Both the position numbers and the translations under genes were made by a program. Shown one piece after another: positions 27,847 through 37,184 of a stretch of 64,000 nt of DNA. The notes below the pieces were generated by a model that was given only the letters and a program-made list of their open reading frames with translations, had not been told where the DNA came from and ran no database searches. Every line of letters begins with the position of its first letter. The first letter of the stretch is position 1. The stretch is from the NCBI GenBank assembly GCA_009691705.1, contig SIAR01000006.1, positions 1 to 64,000 of the forward strand, in the 5' to 3' direction. The stretch comes from Phycisphaerales bacterium. Its GTDB lineage: Bacteria > Planctomycetota > Phycisphaerae > Phycisphaerales > SM1A02.

Positions 27847-28860
27847 ATGACCACGACGACACAACCTCACATCAACATTCGCGACCTCAAGCCCGGATCA
27901 TTTCTCAACGGCGTGTACAGCCTCGTGAATCCGCAAACGGCGGTCACGCGCGGCGGCAAGGCCTATTTCAAGTCGCTCATTCGCGATGCCAGTGGCGAAG
28001 CGGCGGTGCGCAAGTGGACATTCGACGAATCGGGGCTTCCAGAAATCACGTCGACCGGCTATGCGCAGATCGAGGGTCGGGTTGAGATGTACAACGGACA
28101 GTTGCAGATTGTGCTCGACCACATTCAAGCCGCCGAAGTCTCAGTTGCCGACCTCGTCGCGTTGCTGCCTGCAACCCACAAGAACATCGATCAAATGTAT
28201 GCAGAGGTGAAGACGCTTCTGCACTCGATGAGTGATCCTGGCATGGTCGCGCTCGCCGACGCCTATCTCACCGACGAAGCAATGATGGCCGCCTTCCGTC
28301 ACGCCCCCGCAGCGACCAATGTTCACCACGCCTGGATCGGCGGACTGCTCGAACACACCCATCAATTGCTGCACCTCGCCGAGCGGATGCTGCCGCTCTA
28401 CCCGCAACTCAATCGCGACATCGTGCTGCAAGGACTCTTCTTGCATGACCTCGCCAAGACGGTCGAACTTGAGTGGGAAAAGGGCTTCAATTACACAATG
28501 GATGGCCAACTCATTGGCCATCTCGTTCGTGGCGCAATCTGGTTGCAACTCAAAGCCGCGCTCGCCGCTCGCACGAGTGCCTTGCGCCTCTCAAACGAGA
28601 CGATCACGGTGCTTCAGCACATCTTGCTCTCGCACCACGGGTCGCTCGAACATGGCGCGGCGAAACTGCCATCCACCCCCGAAGCAATTTTCATTGCGAT
28701 GCTCGACAACCTTGAGGCGAAGACCACTATCGCGATTCATGCAGTTGCGCGCGATCGCCTGCACCCCGGCAATGCTGACTTTACTGAGCGGGTGTGGAGC
28801 CTAGATTCGCGCATGTACCGCCCCGATCCACTCAAGACAGTCACGACGCCGGCGCATTGA
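27847..28860 (+). CDS. YhaM-like 3'-5' exoribonuclease (OB-fold plus HD domain)
   Basis: This 337-residue protein has an N-terminal OB-fold (residues about 8-105, ending VEMYNGQLQIVLDHIQ) and an HD-type metal-dependent phosphohydrolase domain with ATNVHHAWIGGLLEHT, LFLHDLAK and HILLSHHGSLEHGA. This arrangement is that of YhaM/CBF1-type 3'-5' exoribonucleases, which trim short RNA or DNA ends. Length is close to that of YhaM. GAAAGAA sits upstream of the ATG at 27847. The last 20 nt overlap the convergent BshC-like gene, leaving no room for a separate terminator. Confidence 0.85.
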   Translation: MTTTTQPHINIRDLKPGSFLNGVYSLVNPQTAVTRGGKAYFKSLIRDASGEAAVRKWTFDESGLPEITSTGYAQIEGRVEMYNGQLQIVLDHIQAAEVSVADLVALLPATHKNIDQMYAEVKTLLHSMSDPGMVALADAYLTDEAMMAAFRHAPAATNVHHAWIGGLLEHTHQLLHLAERMLPLYPQLNRDIVLQGLFLHDLAKTVELEWEKGFNYTMDGQLIGHLVRGAIWLQLKAALAARTSALRLSNETITVLQHILLSHHGSLEHGAAKLPSTPEAIFIAMLDNLEAKTTIAIHAVARDRLHPGNADFTERVWSLDSRMYRPDPLKTVTTPAH

Positions 28861-30250
28861 TTCGCTGGATGATCGTGGTCGCCATCGCAGTGATGGATGC
28901 ATCGGCAAGCAGCACAAATGGCCAAGTGCGATCGTGCAAGAGTGCGCGCTGCGCGCCCGCAGCCAACTGCGCTGACTCTGTGTGCTTCAGTGCATCAAGT
29001 CTGGCGCGCTGCGAGAAACGAAGTGCGTCGATGTGCGCGGTGAGCGCGCGGTAGCCATCGCGCCGCGCCGCGCTTCGCCGAGGCGCTTGTGCGATGCGGG
29101 CGAGAATCGCGGCACGCACGGGCTCGAGCATTTTGTGTGAATCGGGCGCTTGTTCGGGTGGTCGATCGAGTTGGGTTGGATCCCACCACGCCCTTCTCCA
29201 TGTGACGGCGTTGCCTGTTGTGAGGTCTGCGCGCAGTCCGAGGCGCTCTGGTTCGGGTACGAGGGTTGCCGAAGCAGTTGCAAAGGATGGCAACTCGATC
29301 CCTAGAAACGCCCGCCACCACTGCTCTGCCACCCGCTCGTATCGCGCGCCACCCGTCCCATGCACGAAAGTGTCGCAGATCACGCGCATCAATCCCGAAG
29401 CCAGAAATGCTCGGGGAAGCAGCACGCGACCCTGCGCGTGTCGGCGCCGGGCTTCGCTGGCGCCGATGCGTTCACGTCGTCCATCGGCGCAGACACCCCA
29501 GAGGGGAACTTCAGTCGAATCTCCCGCGATATGCAGCGGTTTCGCACTGTGCGGATCACTGCGAACTGCGGCGTTGAATGCCTGCGCATTCGCGACAGGG
29601 TCGCTGAGTATTCGTTCAACTATCGGTTGCGCTCCAGCGCAAGCGATGAGCGCGTTGCTGCTGACGATCGCGCCCGGAGCGGGCAACCACTGCGCGGCAC
29701 AGATGTGCATCACCCGCGCGAGTTGAATTCCTGCGTGCGGTGCATCGGTTGTTTGATCGATCGCTGTCCGCACGCGCAGGCAGCCATCCACCGCCTGCTG
29801 TGAAGCAACATGCGTCAAGTCGATTTCGCGCGCCGCCTGCGATGGGTGCACCGCAGCGACAGCATCTCGGGCCACATGTGGATCGTTTGCCACCAGCCGA
29901 ATCGATCCACGGCGAACTGCACCGTGGGCATCGCGCAGTGGCAGATCCATTCGAAATGCATCGACTCCATCCTGGTCGCTGAGAAAGTGAATCCAGTTCG
30001 CCGGGCCTGCGCGTGCGCCTGCAATGGCCGATGCGGCGATGAACTTGGCGAGAATTCCAGCGTGCCAGAGGATTGGTTGGTGGCCAGCTCCGGCAAGAAA
30101 GTGGGCTGGAAGAGCTAGAGATTCGCGCAATTCCCGTCGAAGTGCTGCGGTCGCCTCAGTCAACACCGGCGCAGAGCCATCCGCTGCGCCGCACTCAAAA
30201 GTGACCGAGGCTTGACGCGCGAGGAGTTCGCTGTGCTCTGCTGGAATCAT
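28841..30250 (-). CDS. Uncharacterised protein, possibly distantly BshC-like
   Basis: This protein has about 469 residues from ATG 30250; an in-frame start at 30286 would overlap the upstream glycosyltransferase gene. The N-terminal third has GHQPILWHAGILAKF and WIHFLSDQDGVDAF. These recall the nucleotide-binding start of BshC, the putative cysteine-adding enzyme of bacillithiol synthesis, but the resemblance is weak and no bshA or bshB is nearby. It has no signal peptide or membrane helix and several WW/PP-rich loops near the end. The gene follows the GT2 gene by 4 nt and is convergent with the YhaM-like gene. I treat it as a hypothetical protein. Confidence 0.6.
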   Translation of the reverse strand: MIPAEHSELLARQASVTFECGAADGSAPVLTEATAALRRELRESLALPAHFLAGAGHQPILWHAGILAKFIAASAIAGARAGPANWIHFLSDQDGVDAFRMDLPLRDAHGAVRRGSIRLVANDPHVARDAVAAVHPSQAAREIDLTHVASQQAVDGCLRVRTAIDQTTDAPHAGIQLARVMHICAAQWLPAPGAIVSSNALIACAGAQPIVERILSDPVANAQAFNAAVRSDPHSAKPLHIAGDSTEVPLWGVCADGRRERIGASEARRRHAQGRVLLPRAFLASGLMRVICDTFVHGTGGARYERVAEQWWRAFLGIELPSFATASATLVPEPERLGLRADLTTGNAVTWRRAWWDPTQLDRPPEQAPDSHKMLEPVRAAILARIAQAPRRSAARRDGYRALTAHIDALRFSQRARLDALKHTESAQLAAGAQRALLHDRTWPFVLLADASITAMATTIIQRINAPAS

Positions 30251-30254
30251 CGCA

Positions 30255-31034
30255 CTAAGACGCAGTTGCGCAGAGCGCACACGCACACGCCGCGCGATGC
30301 AAGTAACTCAAGCGACCTCGACATCGACTCAACTCTCGGTGCAGCGTGGCGCGGTACACCTGCAGCCTTCGTTCAGGATCATCAAGCCCGTTGCCAAACG
30401 ACCGACTCGCGTCGAGATAGATGCGCGGAACCGCAATCTCTCGCACCCGCAAACGATTGGCAGCCGCTTGAACCCAGAACTGCATCGGAAACTCATATCC
30501 GTTGGCGTCAAGTCGCAGAGCGTTGCAGGCCCGCGTTCGATACGCCTTGAATCCGCAGAACGAATCGGTGAGCGGACTCGCGAAAGCGCCGTCAAGTTGT
30601 GCATTCAGTTCGGCGGTCAGAGTGCGGTTAACTTCGCGGCGGTCGGCTGGGGCATCCTGATCATTCTGGTGGCGGCGCAGGTAGCGGCTGCCTGAGATGA
30701 CATCTGCATCATCGATCATGATCGCCCGTATGAACTCCGGCAGAAACTCTGGTTCGTGCTGCTCATCGCAGTCCATCGTGATTACCCAGTCGAAGTCGCG
30801 CATCGCCGACCAGGCGAGCACGTCTTGCATCACGCGTCCGTAGCCGACATTCTTTGCATTTCGCACGAGTTGCACCGGCCACGAGGCGGCACGCGCGGCA
30901 GTCGAGTCGGTTGATCCATCGTCGATTACCAAGACCGGAAGATTGAACTGCAAGACGCGCGGCAGCACGCGATCGACCGAGCGCTCTTCATTATGCGCGG
31001 GGATTGCAACCAAAATGGATGGAGTAGGTCGCAT
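30255..31034 (-). CDS. Family 2 glycosyltransferase (DPM1/DPG synthase-like)
   Basis: This 259-residue protein begins ILVAIPAHNEERSVDRVLP and has VIDDGSTDST (UDP/GDP-sugar binding) and ITMDCDEQHEPE, a DXD-like metal site, as in GT-A fold dolichyl-phosphate mannose/glucose synthases. DSFCGFKAYR and GYEFPMQFW match the acceptor-side motifs of this subfamily. There are no membrane helices in the protein, so it probably works at the cytoplasmic face on a polyprenyl phosphate or similar lipid. It shares a minus-strand run with the BshC-like gene (4-nt gap) and lies 14 nt after the lipoprotein gene. Confidence 0.9.
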   Translation of the reverse strand: MRPTPSILVAIPAHNEERSVDRVLPRVLQFNLPVLVIDDGSTDSTAARAASWPVQLVRNAKNVGYGRVMQDVLAWSAMRDFDWVITMDCDEQHEPEFLPEFIRAIMIDDADVISGSRYLRRHQNDQDAPADRREVNRTLTAELNAQLDGAFASPLTDSFCGFKAYRTRACNALRLDANGYEFPMQFWVQAAANRLRVREIAVPRIYLDASRSFGNGLDDPERRLQVYRATLHRELSRCRGRLSYLHRAACACALCATAS

Positions 31035-31048
31035 GTTGTGTGCACACT

Positions 31049-31813
31049 CTAGGGGAGGCGCGGCGGTGTCACCGCACCAATTCGTGAAACACGCACTGCC
31101 GTGGCGCAGTCGCGCGAGATCGAGACTCCCATAACCGTGACGCGCTCATCCCACGTTAGCGCGATGCAACCGAGGTGCGGGGCGATGTATGTGGTGACAA
31201 CCCTGCGCACTTTCGCCACCCGCAACGCGGCCTGAAACTCGCTCTCAACAACCAGCGTGTCGAATTCGCCTTGCGGCGTCTTGACGCGCGCTAACCCCAC
31301 GGTTCGTACAGATCGTTCACCTCGTCCCGCGTCGCGTTCGCCGCGCCCATCCATCCAATCAACCCGCATCGCGGCTGATGAAACGACGACTTCGCTCGTC
31401 GCGCCGCTCGGCACGGGCAGTGCAAGCGGAGGGGTGAAAAATGTTCGCACACGATCGTGTGGAGAGTCCACCGCGCACAGGGTGAGGTCACCGCCGGCAG
31501 TGCGGGCGAGAAACTCGCAGTCGCCGCCGATGTCTGTTGCGCACAACTCTGCGCCGTGCGCCTGCGAAGGTTGAACGCTCGTCGTCACAATCGCGTCCGA
31601 GGTTGCACAGCCACTCGCATCCACAATTTGCCACTCCCAGTGCGAGTCGATCGGCTGCATGCGATCGGCGGCAGCGAGTTCTATCGCCCCAGTTCGCGCT
31701 GGCAACAGGCTGAAGATCACCGCTGCAGAATGTTGCAGATGGGATGGTGCTGCGCATCCCAGCACGAGCGCCAACATACTGCTCGCGACAGCGATCGAGT
31801 GCACCCGACTCAT
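31049..31813 (-). CDS. Predicted lipoprotein of unknown function
   Basis: This 254-residue protein has a lipoprotein signal peptide with lipobox LVLGC (Cys20), so it should be anchored in a membrane after lipid attachment. The body is beta-rich with two pairs of cysteines (ASGCATS, ELCATDIGGDCEF). No enzyme motif is visible. Segments such as VKTPQGEFDTLVVESEF and YIAPHLGCIALTW resemble DUF3108-like or LolA-like beta-barrel modules, but this is a weak impression. Its start overlaps the upstream gene by 4 nt. Confidence 0.75.
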   Translation of the reverse strand: MSRVHSIAVASSMLALVLGCAAPSHLQHSAAVIFSLLPARTGAIELAAADRMQPIDSHWEWQIVDASGCATSDAIVTTSVQPSQAHGAELCATDIGGDCEFLARTAGGDLTLCAVDSPHDRVRTFFTPPLALPVPSGATSEVVVSSAAMRVDWMDGRGERDAGRGERSVRTVGLARVKTPQGEFDTLVVESEFQAALRVAKVRRVVTTYIAPHLGCIALTWDERVTVMGVSISRDCATAVRVSRIGAVTPPRLP

Positions 31814-33462
31814 TGCGTCGGCAGGCGTTTTTCAGCCCAAATCTGCTGTAACTGCCGAGGAAGACAGAGTTCGGTGATTACGCCATCGGGTTCGGTTCGC
31901 CGCACTTTGCGTCCGTGCGCATCATGCATCGTGATGTCGGCAGCCTCATCAATTCCTGGTTGGGTGACCAGCATCCACTGCCTATCCGTCGAACGCGTCC
32001 ACGTCTCGACGCGCTGAGGCATCTGCATCGAGCGGGCATCAAATGCGTAGTACGCAAACTCGATACTCGCCTTCCCCTCATGCGGAAGCAACTCGCCAAG
32101 CACGAGTGTTTCGGCCTGCGAAAGGTAGATGCCCATTGGCACCGTCCATTGCTTTTCGTCGCGCGTACGTGACTGCGCGTTGGCGTTGATCACCACAAGG
32201 TTCTGCCGTGGATTTCCCAGTCCGCGCGGGGAGCGCAGGCCAGTCTGCGCGATCGATCGCTCGGCGAGTTTTCCGCCGCGTTCAGTCACGCGGCTTGTCC
32301 ACGCTTCGCTGGTGCGGTCCCAGGAAGACCAGAACCGCGCTTCGGTATCGGCAAACCGCCCTGATGCACTGTCGACAATAGTTCGCCCTTGCAGGAGCAC
32401 CAAGATTCCTGTCGGATTCTCGCTTGGTTTCAGGGTGTTTTCACTCGAAGCATCGCTCAGCGTTCCGCCGCGCACCGCTACTCGGTAGTACCCGATCTCT
32501 TGTTCGCGCCCCTTGTCATCGGCTTGCCAGACGCGGTACATCCGCGGTTCAGTGTCGCACAATGCCTGCAGTTTCTCGGCGGTCATCGTTTGAATCAACT
32601 CATATCCGCGGCGCAATCGCGCCAAACGCTCCACAGCAATCTGCTCGAGGTCGTCCAGTTGAATCGTCACAAAACTCGCTTCAAGCACAGGGCGAATCGC
32701 CCCAAAATCTGCCCCGGCGGCGAGCACGCTGAACACTACAAAGTCAAATGGACCAGTTTGAAGTACGAGCCATCCTTGAATCGCGATGACACCCTCACCC
32801 AAATCAGTCGACGTGTAGAGCAGATGCCCTGGAACCTTTGGATGCAGCCAGGGTTGATTCGCAAGGATTGTGAATTTCTGCCCCTTTTTGCGCATCGAAT
32901 CGAGGTAATCACTCACTTGCGCTTCGGGCGTTGGATCGGCGAGCGACGAAACAAGCGACTGCACTTGCATGTGGTAACGCGGCGTTGCGAGCGAATCATC
33001 GATTGTGTAAATCGGCATCGCGCCGGTGATGGGCTTCGTGAGAATTGCACCCTTGGGCGGCTGAATTCGAAGTCCGAGCGATTCGAGCGCCAGAAAGTCT
33101 GCATCGAGATCGGCCGAGGTCGCGGTTACCACTGGCGCAATCTTTGGCGGGGTCACAGCAGCAGTCGCCTTGGACTGCACAGCCTGTGCTACAGCGGGGG
33201 CCGGGGGCTTCTGTCCAGTTGACGTCGGTGGGATAGTCTTCCGCGAAGTCTGCGTATTTTGCTTGGAAGTCGCGGTATTATTGGACGGCTGTCTCGGTTG
33301 ATCGGTCGCGCCTTGACTCTGTGCAACCGCAAACGCTCCGCTACCCAATCCAATCGCACTTGCCGCAGCAAGGATCACCCAGAGTCGCGCATGAATTGTC
33401 CCCAATCTTGTCGTCGAGTTGACAGTTTTTGGCGAGTCGCTAACATCGCCGATTCGCCCCAT
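31810..33462 (-). CDS. Exported or membrane-anchored protein of unknown function
   Basis: This protein has about 550 residues from ATG 33462 ([11 protein letters not shown]). A TTG at 33405 would give a shorter, more usual signal-anchor and would free the S10 promoter, so the start is uncertain. A hydrophobic segment ([20 protein letters not shown]) is followed by a Thr/Gln/Pro-rich linker of about 60 residues and a large globular domain. That domain has no motif I recognise; it contains [13 protein letters not shown] and later [23 protein letters not shown]. It overlaps the lipoprotein gene by 4 nt and lies 16 nt from the divergent rpsJ. Confidence 0.7.
   Translation of the reverse strand: MGRIGDVSDSPKTVNSTTRLGTIHARLWVILAAASAIGLGSGAFAVAQSQGATDQPRQPSNNTATSKQNTQTSRKTIPPTSTGQKPPAPAVAQAVQSKATAAVTPPKIAPVVTATSADLDADFLALESLGLRIQPPKGAILTKPITGAMPIYTIDDSLATPRYHMQVQSLVSSLADPTPEAQVSDYLDSMRKKGQKFTILANQPWLHPKVPGHLLYTSTDLGEGVIAIQGWLVLQTGPFDFVVFSVLAAGADFGAIRPVLEASFVTIQLDDLEQIAVERLARLRRGYELIQTMTAEKLQALCDTEPRMYRVWQADDKGREQEIGYYRVAVRGGTLSDASSENTLKPSENPTGILVLLQGRTIVDSASGRFADTEARFWSSWDRTSEAWTSRVTERGGKLAERSIAQTGLRSPRGLGNPRQNLVVINANAQSRTRDEKQWTVPMGIYLSQAETLVLGELLPHEGKASIEFAYYAFDARSMQMPQRVETWTRSTDRQWMLVTQPGIDEAADITMHDAHGRKVRRTEPDGVITELCLPRQLQQIWAEKRLPTQ
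33419..33446 (+). promoter_or_regulatory. Candidate promoter of the S10-spc-alpha array
   Basis: A perfect TTGACA (33419-33424) and TAACAT (33441-33446) are 16 nt apart. They predict a start near 33453 and a leader of about 26 nt before rpsJ. The promoter lies inside the first codons of the divergent exported-protein gene if that gene starts at 33462. Confidence 0.55.
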
Positions 33463-33478
33463 ATCACGGGCGCACACT

Positions 33479-33784
33479 ATGAACGGAACTATTCGCATAA
33501 GACTCGAAGCGTACGACCATCAGGTGCTCGATGCCAGCGCCCGCGAAATCGTTGAGCAAACAAAGATCAGCGGCGCACGTGTAGCGGGACCAGTTCCGTT
33601 GCCAACGCGGCGCGAGATTTACACCGTCAATCGATCCCCGTTCATCGACAAGAAGAGTCGCGAACAGTTCGAGATACGCACACACAAACGAATCATCGAC
33701 ATCACAGATTCGAATTCTAAGACGATCGATGCGTTGAATCGGCTCGTCGTTCCAGCTGGTGTGTTCGTCAAGATCAAAGCCTAA
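33479..33784 (+). CDS. rpsJ: 30S ribosomal protein S10
   Basis: This 101-residue protein, normal for S10, starts at ATG 33479 ([18 protein letters not shown]). The signature [19 protein letters not shown], the tip loop contacting 16S rRNA in the 30S head, is intact. It is the first gene of the array and follows the candidate TTGACA promoter by about 30 nt. S12, S7, EF-G and EF-Tu, which often precede S10, are not upstream here; an unrelated divergent gene is there instead. S10 may also join antitermination complexes, as in other bacteria. Confidence 0.98.
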   Translation: MNGTIRIRLEAYDHQVLDASAREIVEQTKISGARVAGPVPLPTRREIYTVNRSPFIDKKSREQFEIRTHKRIIDITDSNSKTIDALNRLVVPAGVFVKIKA

Positions 33785-33802
33785 TTGCGCAGAGCCACTG
33801 AA

Positions 33803-34489
33803 ATGAAAAACGCCATCATTGGTCGAAAAATCGGAATGACTCGTTGGTTTCTCGACGATGGTCGCAACATCCCAGTGACGGTCATTTCAGCCGGACCATG
33901 CGCCGTCACCCAGATCAAGACCATGGCAACCGACGGCTACTGCGCAGTGCAGATTGCCTACGAAGATGTCAAACCACGCCGCAGTTCGATGCCTGTGATC
34001 GGTCACGATGCCAAGGCTGGAGTGACATCCAAGCGCATGCACCGCGAGATTCGCCTTGAGAGCGATGCCGAAGCGGAAGCATTCACACTCGGTCAGACCA
34101 TCGACGCATCCACCTTTGAAAAGGTGAAGTTCGTCGACGTGACGGGAACTAGCAAAGGAAAGGGTTTCGCCGGAGTTATGAAGGCGTACCGTTTCAAGGG
34201 ACTCTGCGCATCCCACGGTGTGGAGCGCAAGCATCGATCGCCTGGATCGATCGGAAGCCACGGAACCGATCGTGGTCACGGTGCAAAAATCAAGAAGGGC
34301 AAGAAGATGCCTGGTCGCCTTGGCAACGAACGTTGCACGATGCGAAGCCTCGACGTCATCAGCATCGATGCCGAAAAGAATCTACTCATCGTGAAGGGGA
34401 ACGTCCCCGGCGCGAACTCTGGTTATCTCATCGTTCGAGCTGCAGTCCGGCTCTACAAACCAAAGGCACGGCTCCAGGCCAAGGCATGA
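33803..34489 (+). CDS. rplC: 50S ribosomal protein L3
   Basis: This 228-residue protein starts at ATG 33803 (MKNAIIGRKIGMTRWF); an in-frame TTG at 33785 directly abuts the S10 stop and is less likely. The conserved loop VTGTSKGKGFAGVMKAYRFKG and the later GRLGNERCT segment, which reach toward the peptidyl-transferase centre, are present. L3 is an early assembly protein of the 50S subunit. Unusually, 173 nt without a gene separate it from rplD. Confidence 0.98.
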   Translation: MKNAIIGRKIGMTRWFLDDGRNIPVTVISAGPCAVTQIKTMATDGYCAVQIAYEDVKPRRSSMPVIGHDAKAGVTSKRMHREIRLESDAEAEAFTLGQTIDASTFEKVKFVDVTGTSKGKGFAGVMKAYRFKGLCASHGVERKHRSPGSIGSHGTDRGHGAKIKKGKKMPGRLGNERCTMRSLDVISIDAEKNLLIVKGNVPGANSGYLIVRAAVRLYKPKARLQAKA

Positions 34490-34662
34490 CGTCACTGACG
34501 TTGCGCTGAGTTGCAAAGGCCTGAGTGGGTGCAGAACCCAGGGAACCATGCGACAAGGACATCTCGAACCACATCCAAGTCGAACTCTTCCCGCCACCTG
34601 TTGTGATTGGTGTTGGGAGAGCAAGGCGAAAACGGCGGATTCCCGCTGAAGGAAACTCAGAA
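34490..34662 (+). promoter_or_regulatory. Long structured gap before rplD (candidate L4 leader)
   Basis: Most neighbouring genes in this array are 4-50 nt apart, but this gap is 173 nt. It contains small hairpins: CGTCA/TGACG near 34490-34501, TGGGT/ACCCA at 34527-34540, and GCGG/CCGC at 34635-34646, just before the ribosome site AAGGA. The rplD frame is open through part of it from a GTG at 34525, but an N-terminal extension of L4 is unlikely. A cis-acting site for L4 feedback, as known in other bacteria for the S10 operon, is an inference. Confidence 0.35.
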
Positions 34663-35322
34663 ATGATTGATCTCCCAATCTATTCTCATGACGGTAAAAC
34701 GGTCGACACCATCCAGATCGACCCAGCCTTGCTCGGCGGTGAAGTTCGCTTCCCGCTCTTGAAGCAGGCGTATGTCGCGGTCCACTTGAACCAGCGTCAG
34801 GGCTCGGCTCGTACTAAGAGCCGCGGATCTGTGCATGGTTCAACCCGCAAGATCTACAAGCAAAAAGGAACCGGCAACGCCCGCGCTGGTGCGGTGCGAT
34901 CACCGATCCGCAAGGGCGGTGGTGTGTGCTTCGCCAAGACGCGTACCCGCGAAGACATGCGTTCATCGCTGCCGAAGAAGATGCGCCGCCTTGCAAATCG
35001 CAACGCGCTCTTGGCAAAGTTGGTGGACGGCGAAGTGAAATGCTTCGACAACTTGAACTTCGCCACACCAAAGACTGAGACATTCGCCAACATGCTGAGT
35101 GTGGTTGGCATCAATCGAACCTGCTTGATTGTCTTGGATGCCAAGAACGAAGGCGCGCGACAGAGTGCTGGCAATCTGCCATATTCGTCGACCATTCGTG
35201 TTGATCAACTCAACGTCTTCGCAGTGCTCAATCATCGTTACTTGGTGATCGATCGCGCAACGCTCAATACGTTCCTTGATGAATCCTGCTTCGCAAACGG
35301 CGCAGAAGAGGCTCAATCATGA
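34663..35322 (+). CDS. rplD: 50S ribosomal protein L4
   Basis: This 219-residue protein starts at ATG 34663 with AAGGA 10 nt upstream. The extended loop with KIYKQKGTGNARAGAVRSPIR, which lines the peptide exit tunnel, is conserved, as is the C-terminal LNVFAVLNHRYLVID region. In enteric bacteria L4 also represses its own operon. Here the long structured gap immediately upstream could serve that purpose. The gene overlaps rplW by 4 nt. Confidence 0.98.
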   Translation: MIDLPIYSHDGKTVDTIQIDPALLGGEVRFPLLKQAYVAVHLNQRQGSARTKSRGSVHGSTRKIYKQKGTGNARAGAVRSPIRKGGGVCFAKTRTREDMRSSLPKKMRRLANRNALLAKLVDGEVKCFDNLNFATPKTETFANMLSVVGINRTCLIVLDAKNEGARQSAGNLPYSSTIRVDQLNVFAVLNHRYLVIDRATLNTFLDESCFANGAEEAQS

Positions 35323-35597
35323 TTCCGACCGAAGTCATCCGTCGTCCACTCATTACAGAAAAAGCCAATGGCGGCGCGAGCGATGCGAACCGTTACACAT
35401 TCGAGATTGACGCACGCGCGACCAAGACCGATGTGAAGTCGGCGGTGACTGCGCTCTACAAGGTGCGCGTTCTTAGCGTCAGCGTTTTGAACCGCAAGGC
35501 TGCCGATCGCGCCTCGAAGTTTGGTCTCATCGCAGGCAAGTGGGAGAAACGCGCGATCGTCCGCGTGCATCCACAGGACAAGATCGAACTCTTCTGA
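35319..35597 (+). CDS. rplW: 50S ribosomal protein L23
   Basis: This 92-residue protein, normal length, begins MIPTEVIRRPLITEKANG. L23 sits at the exit of the peptide tunnel and docks trigger factor and SRP. The start overlaps the rplD stop by 4 nt (ATGA), which points to translational coupling. The rplB start follows after 19 nt, with TGGAG ahead of its ATG. Confidence 0.97.
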   Translation: MIPTEVIRRPLITEKANGGASDANRYTFEIDARATKTDVKSAVTALYKVRVLSVSVLNRKAADRASKFGLIAGKWEKRAIVRVHPQDKIELF

Positions 35598-35616
35598 TTC
35601 ACACTGGAGAACCACA

Positions 35617-36471
35617 ATGCCGATTCGCGTTTACAAACCAGTCACGAACAGCCGCCGCAACGCGTCGGTCAACCTGCACGCAGAAGTCACCAAGAAGACC
35701 CCAGAAAAGAGTTTGCTGCGTCCTTTGCATAAGACCGGCGGTCGCAATTGCCAAGGCAAGCTGACTGTGATTCAGCAGGGTGGTGGCCACAAGCGCCGCT
35801 ACCGTCTCGTCGACTGGCGCCGCACGAAAGATGATGCTCCGGCGCTCGTCGTGGGTGTTGAATACGATCCAAACCGCACCTGCCACTTGGCGCTCGTGAA
35901 GTACGAAGACGAAAGCGTTCGTTACATACTTGCTCCCAAGAACATCAAGGTTGGATCGAAGATCTTGAGCTCTGCGAAGCAGATTGATCCAGAAATCGGC
36001 AATTGCATGCCGCTTCGCCACATCCCAACAGGACTGCAAGTGCACGCCGTTGAACTCGTTCCTGGCAAGGGTGCGCAACTTGTGCGCTCGGCAGGAATGT
36101 CAGCGCGCCTGACAAACAAAGAAGGTCGATTCGCGACCATCGTCTTGCCATCGGGCGAAATTCGTCAGGTTTCACTCGATTGCCGCGCAACAATTGGCGC
36201 AGTCGGAAACCAAGATCATGCGCTCGTCAAGCTCGGCAAGGCAGGTCGCGCCCGTTGGCTCGGTCGCCGTCCACGCACCCGCGGTATGGCGATGAGCCAT
36301 CATCAGCATCCGCACGGTGGTGGTGAAGGAAGGTCCAAGGGTGGACAGATTCCTTCCAATGCGAGCAATACGCCATCCAAGGGCGGTCGTACCCGCACCC
36401 GCGGTAAGGCCAGCGATGAACGCATTCTTCGTCGGCGATTCAGCCGTCGGTACGGTCAACTCAAGGTCTGA
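35617..36471 (+). CDS. rplB: 50S ribosomal protein L2
   Basis: This 284-residue protein starts at ATG 35617 ([15 protein letters not shown]). The hallmark [15 protein letters not shown] near residue 230, close to the peptidyl-transferase centre and needed for activity, is complete. The [22 protein letters not shown] segment is also typical. The frame continues upstream into rplW without a plausible start. It is slightly longer than the usual 275 residues. Confidence 0.98.
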   Translation: MPIRVYKPVTNSRRNASVNLHAEVTKKTPEKSLLRPLHKTGGRNCQGKLTVIQQGGGHKRRYRLVDWRRTKDDAPALVVGVEYDPNRTCHLALVKYEDESVRYILAPKNIKVGSKILSSAKQIDPEIGNCMPLRHIPTGLQVHAVELVPGKGAQLVRSAGMSARLTNKEGRFATIVLPSGEIRQVSLDCRATIGAVGNQDHALVKLGKAGRARWLGRRPRTRGMAMSHHQHPHGGGEGRSKGGQIPSNASNTPSKGGRTRTRGKASDERILRRRFSRRYGQLKV

Positions 36472-36500
36472 TCGCTAGCAGCACACAGGAGATCACCACT

Positions 36501-36797
36501 ATGTCACGTTCCCAAAAGAAAGGTCCCGCAGTCGACGAGAAACTCTTCCGCAAGGTTGAGGCTCTCGCCACCACTGGTCGGCGACTTCCAATCAAGACTT
36601 GGCGCCGCGCTTGCACGATTGTGCCAGAGTTCGTCGGCACAACTTTTCAGGTGCACAATGGCCGCGCCTTCATCGATGTCTTCGTCACCGAAGACATGGT
36701 TGGACACAAGCTCGGCGAGTTCTCGATGACCCGCACCTTTCGCGGTCACACCAACAAGAAGGAAGGCATCGCCGGCGGCGAGAAGTCCGGATCCTGA
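36501..36797 (+). CDS. rpsS: 30S ribosomal protein S19
   Basis: This 98-residue protein begins [20 protein letters not shown]. It carries the family core [31 protein letters not shown] and FRGHT. S19 sits in the 30S head next to S13 and contacts the A-site region. AGGAG lies 8 nt before the start. Length and composition are ordinary. Confidence 0.97.
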   Translation: MSRSQKKGPAVDEKLFRKVEALATTGRRLPIKTWRRACTIVPEFVGTTFQVHNGRAFIDVFVTEDMVGHKLGEFSMTRTFRGHTNKKEGIAGGEKSGS

Positions 36798-36838
36798 TGC
36801 ATCTCGCAACCAACTGAACGAACTGTTTGGAGACCACT

Positions 36839-37174
36839 ATGACATACACAGCATCCCACCAACACTGCCGCATCGCGCCTCGAAAGGTTCGCTTGGTCAT
36901 TGACATGATCCGCGGACTCGACGTTGCGAAGGCGATGGCGACCCTCGACTTCAGCCCACGCCGTGGCGCGGTGTTTGTCAAGGTCGTTCTTAAGAGTGCC
37001 ATCGCCAATGCTGAAGAGCGGGATGCCGACATCGGCTCACTCTTTATCAAAGAGACGAAGGTCGACGAAGGTCCAATCATCAAGCGCTTTCAGCCCAAAG
37101 ACCGAGGGCGCTCTCACCCAATCAAGAAGCGGACGAGTCATATCTACGTGACGGTCGCTGAGCGCAAATCCTGA
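36839..37174 (+). CDS. rplV: 50S ribosomal protein L22
   Basis: This 111-residue protein starts at ATG 36839 (MTYTASHQHCRIAPRKVRLV) with TTGGAG upstream. The frame reaches back to a TTG at 36827, which overlaps the ribosome site. The beta-hairpin loop that enters the exit tunnel is represented by FQPKDRGRSHPIKKRTSHI. The rpsC start follows after 10 nt. Confidence 0.97.
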   Translation: MTYTASHQHCRIAPRKVRLVIDMIRGLDVAKAMATLDFSPRRGAVFVKVVLKSAIANAEERDADIGSLFIKETKVDEGPIIKRFQPKDRGRSHPIKKRTSHIYVTVAERKS

Positions 37175-37184
37175 GGTTTTCAAT

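Noticed and set aside
34525-34662. N-terminal extension of L4 from an in-frame GTG
   Set aside because: The predicted 46 residues do not resemble L4, and a good AAGGA site precedes ATG 34663.
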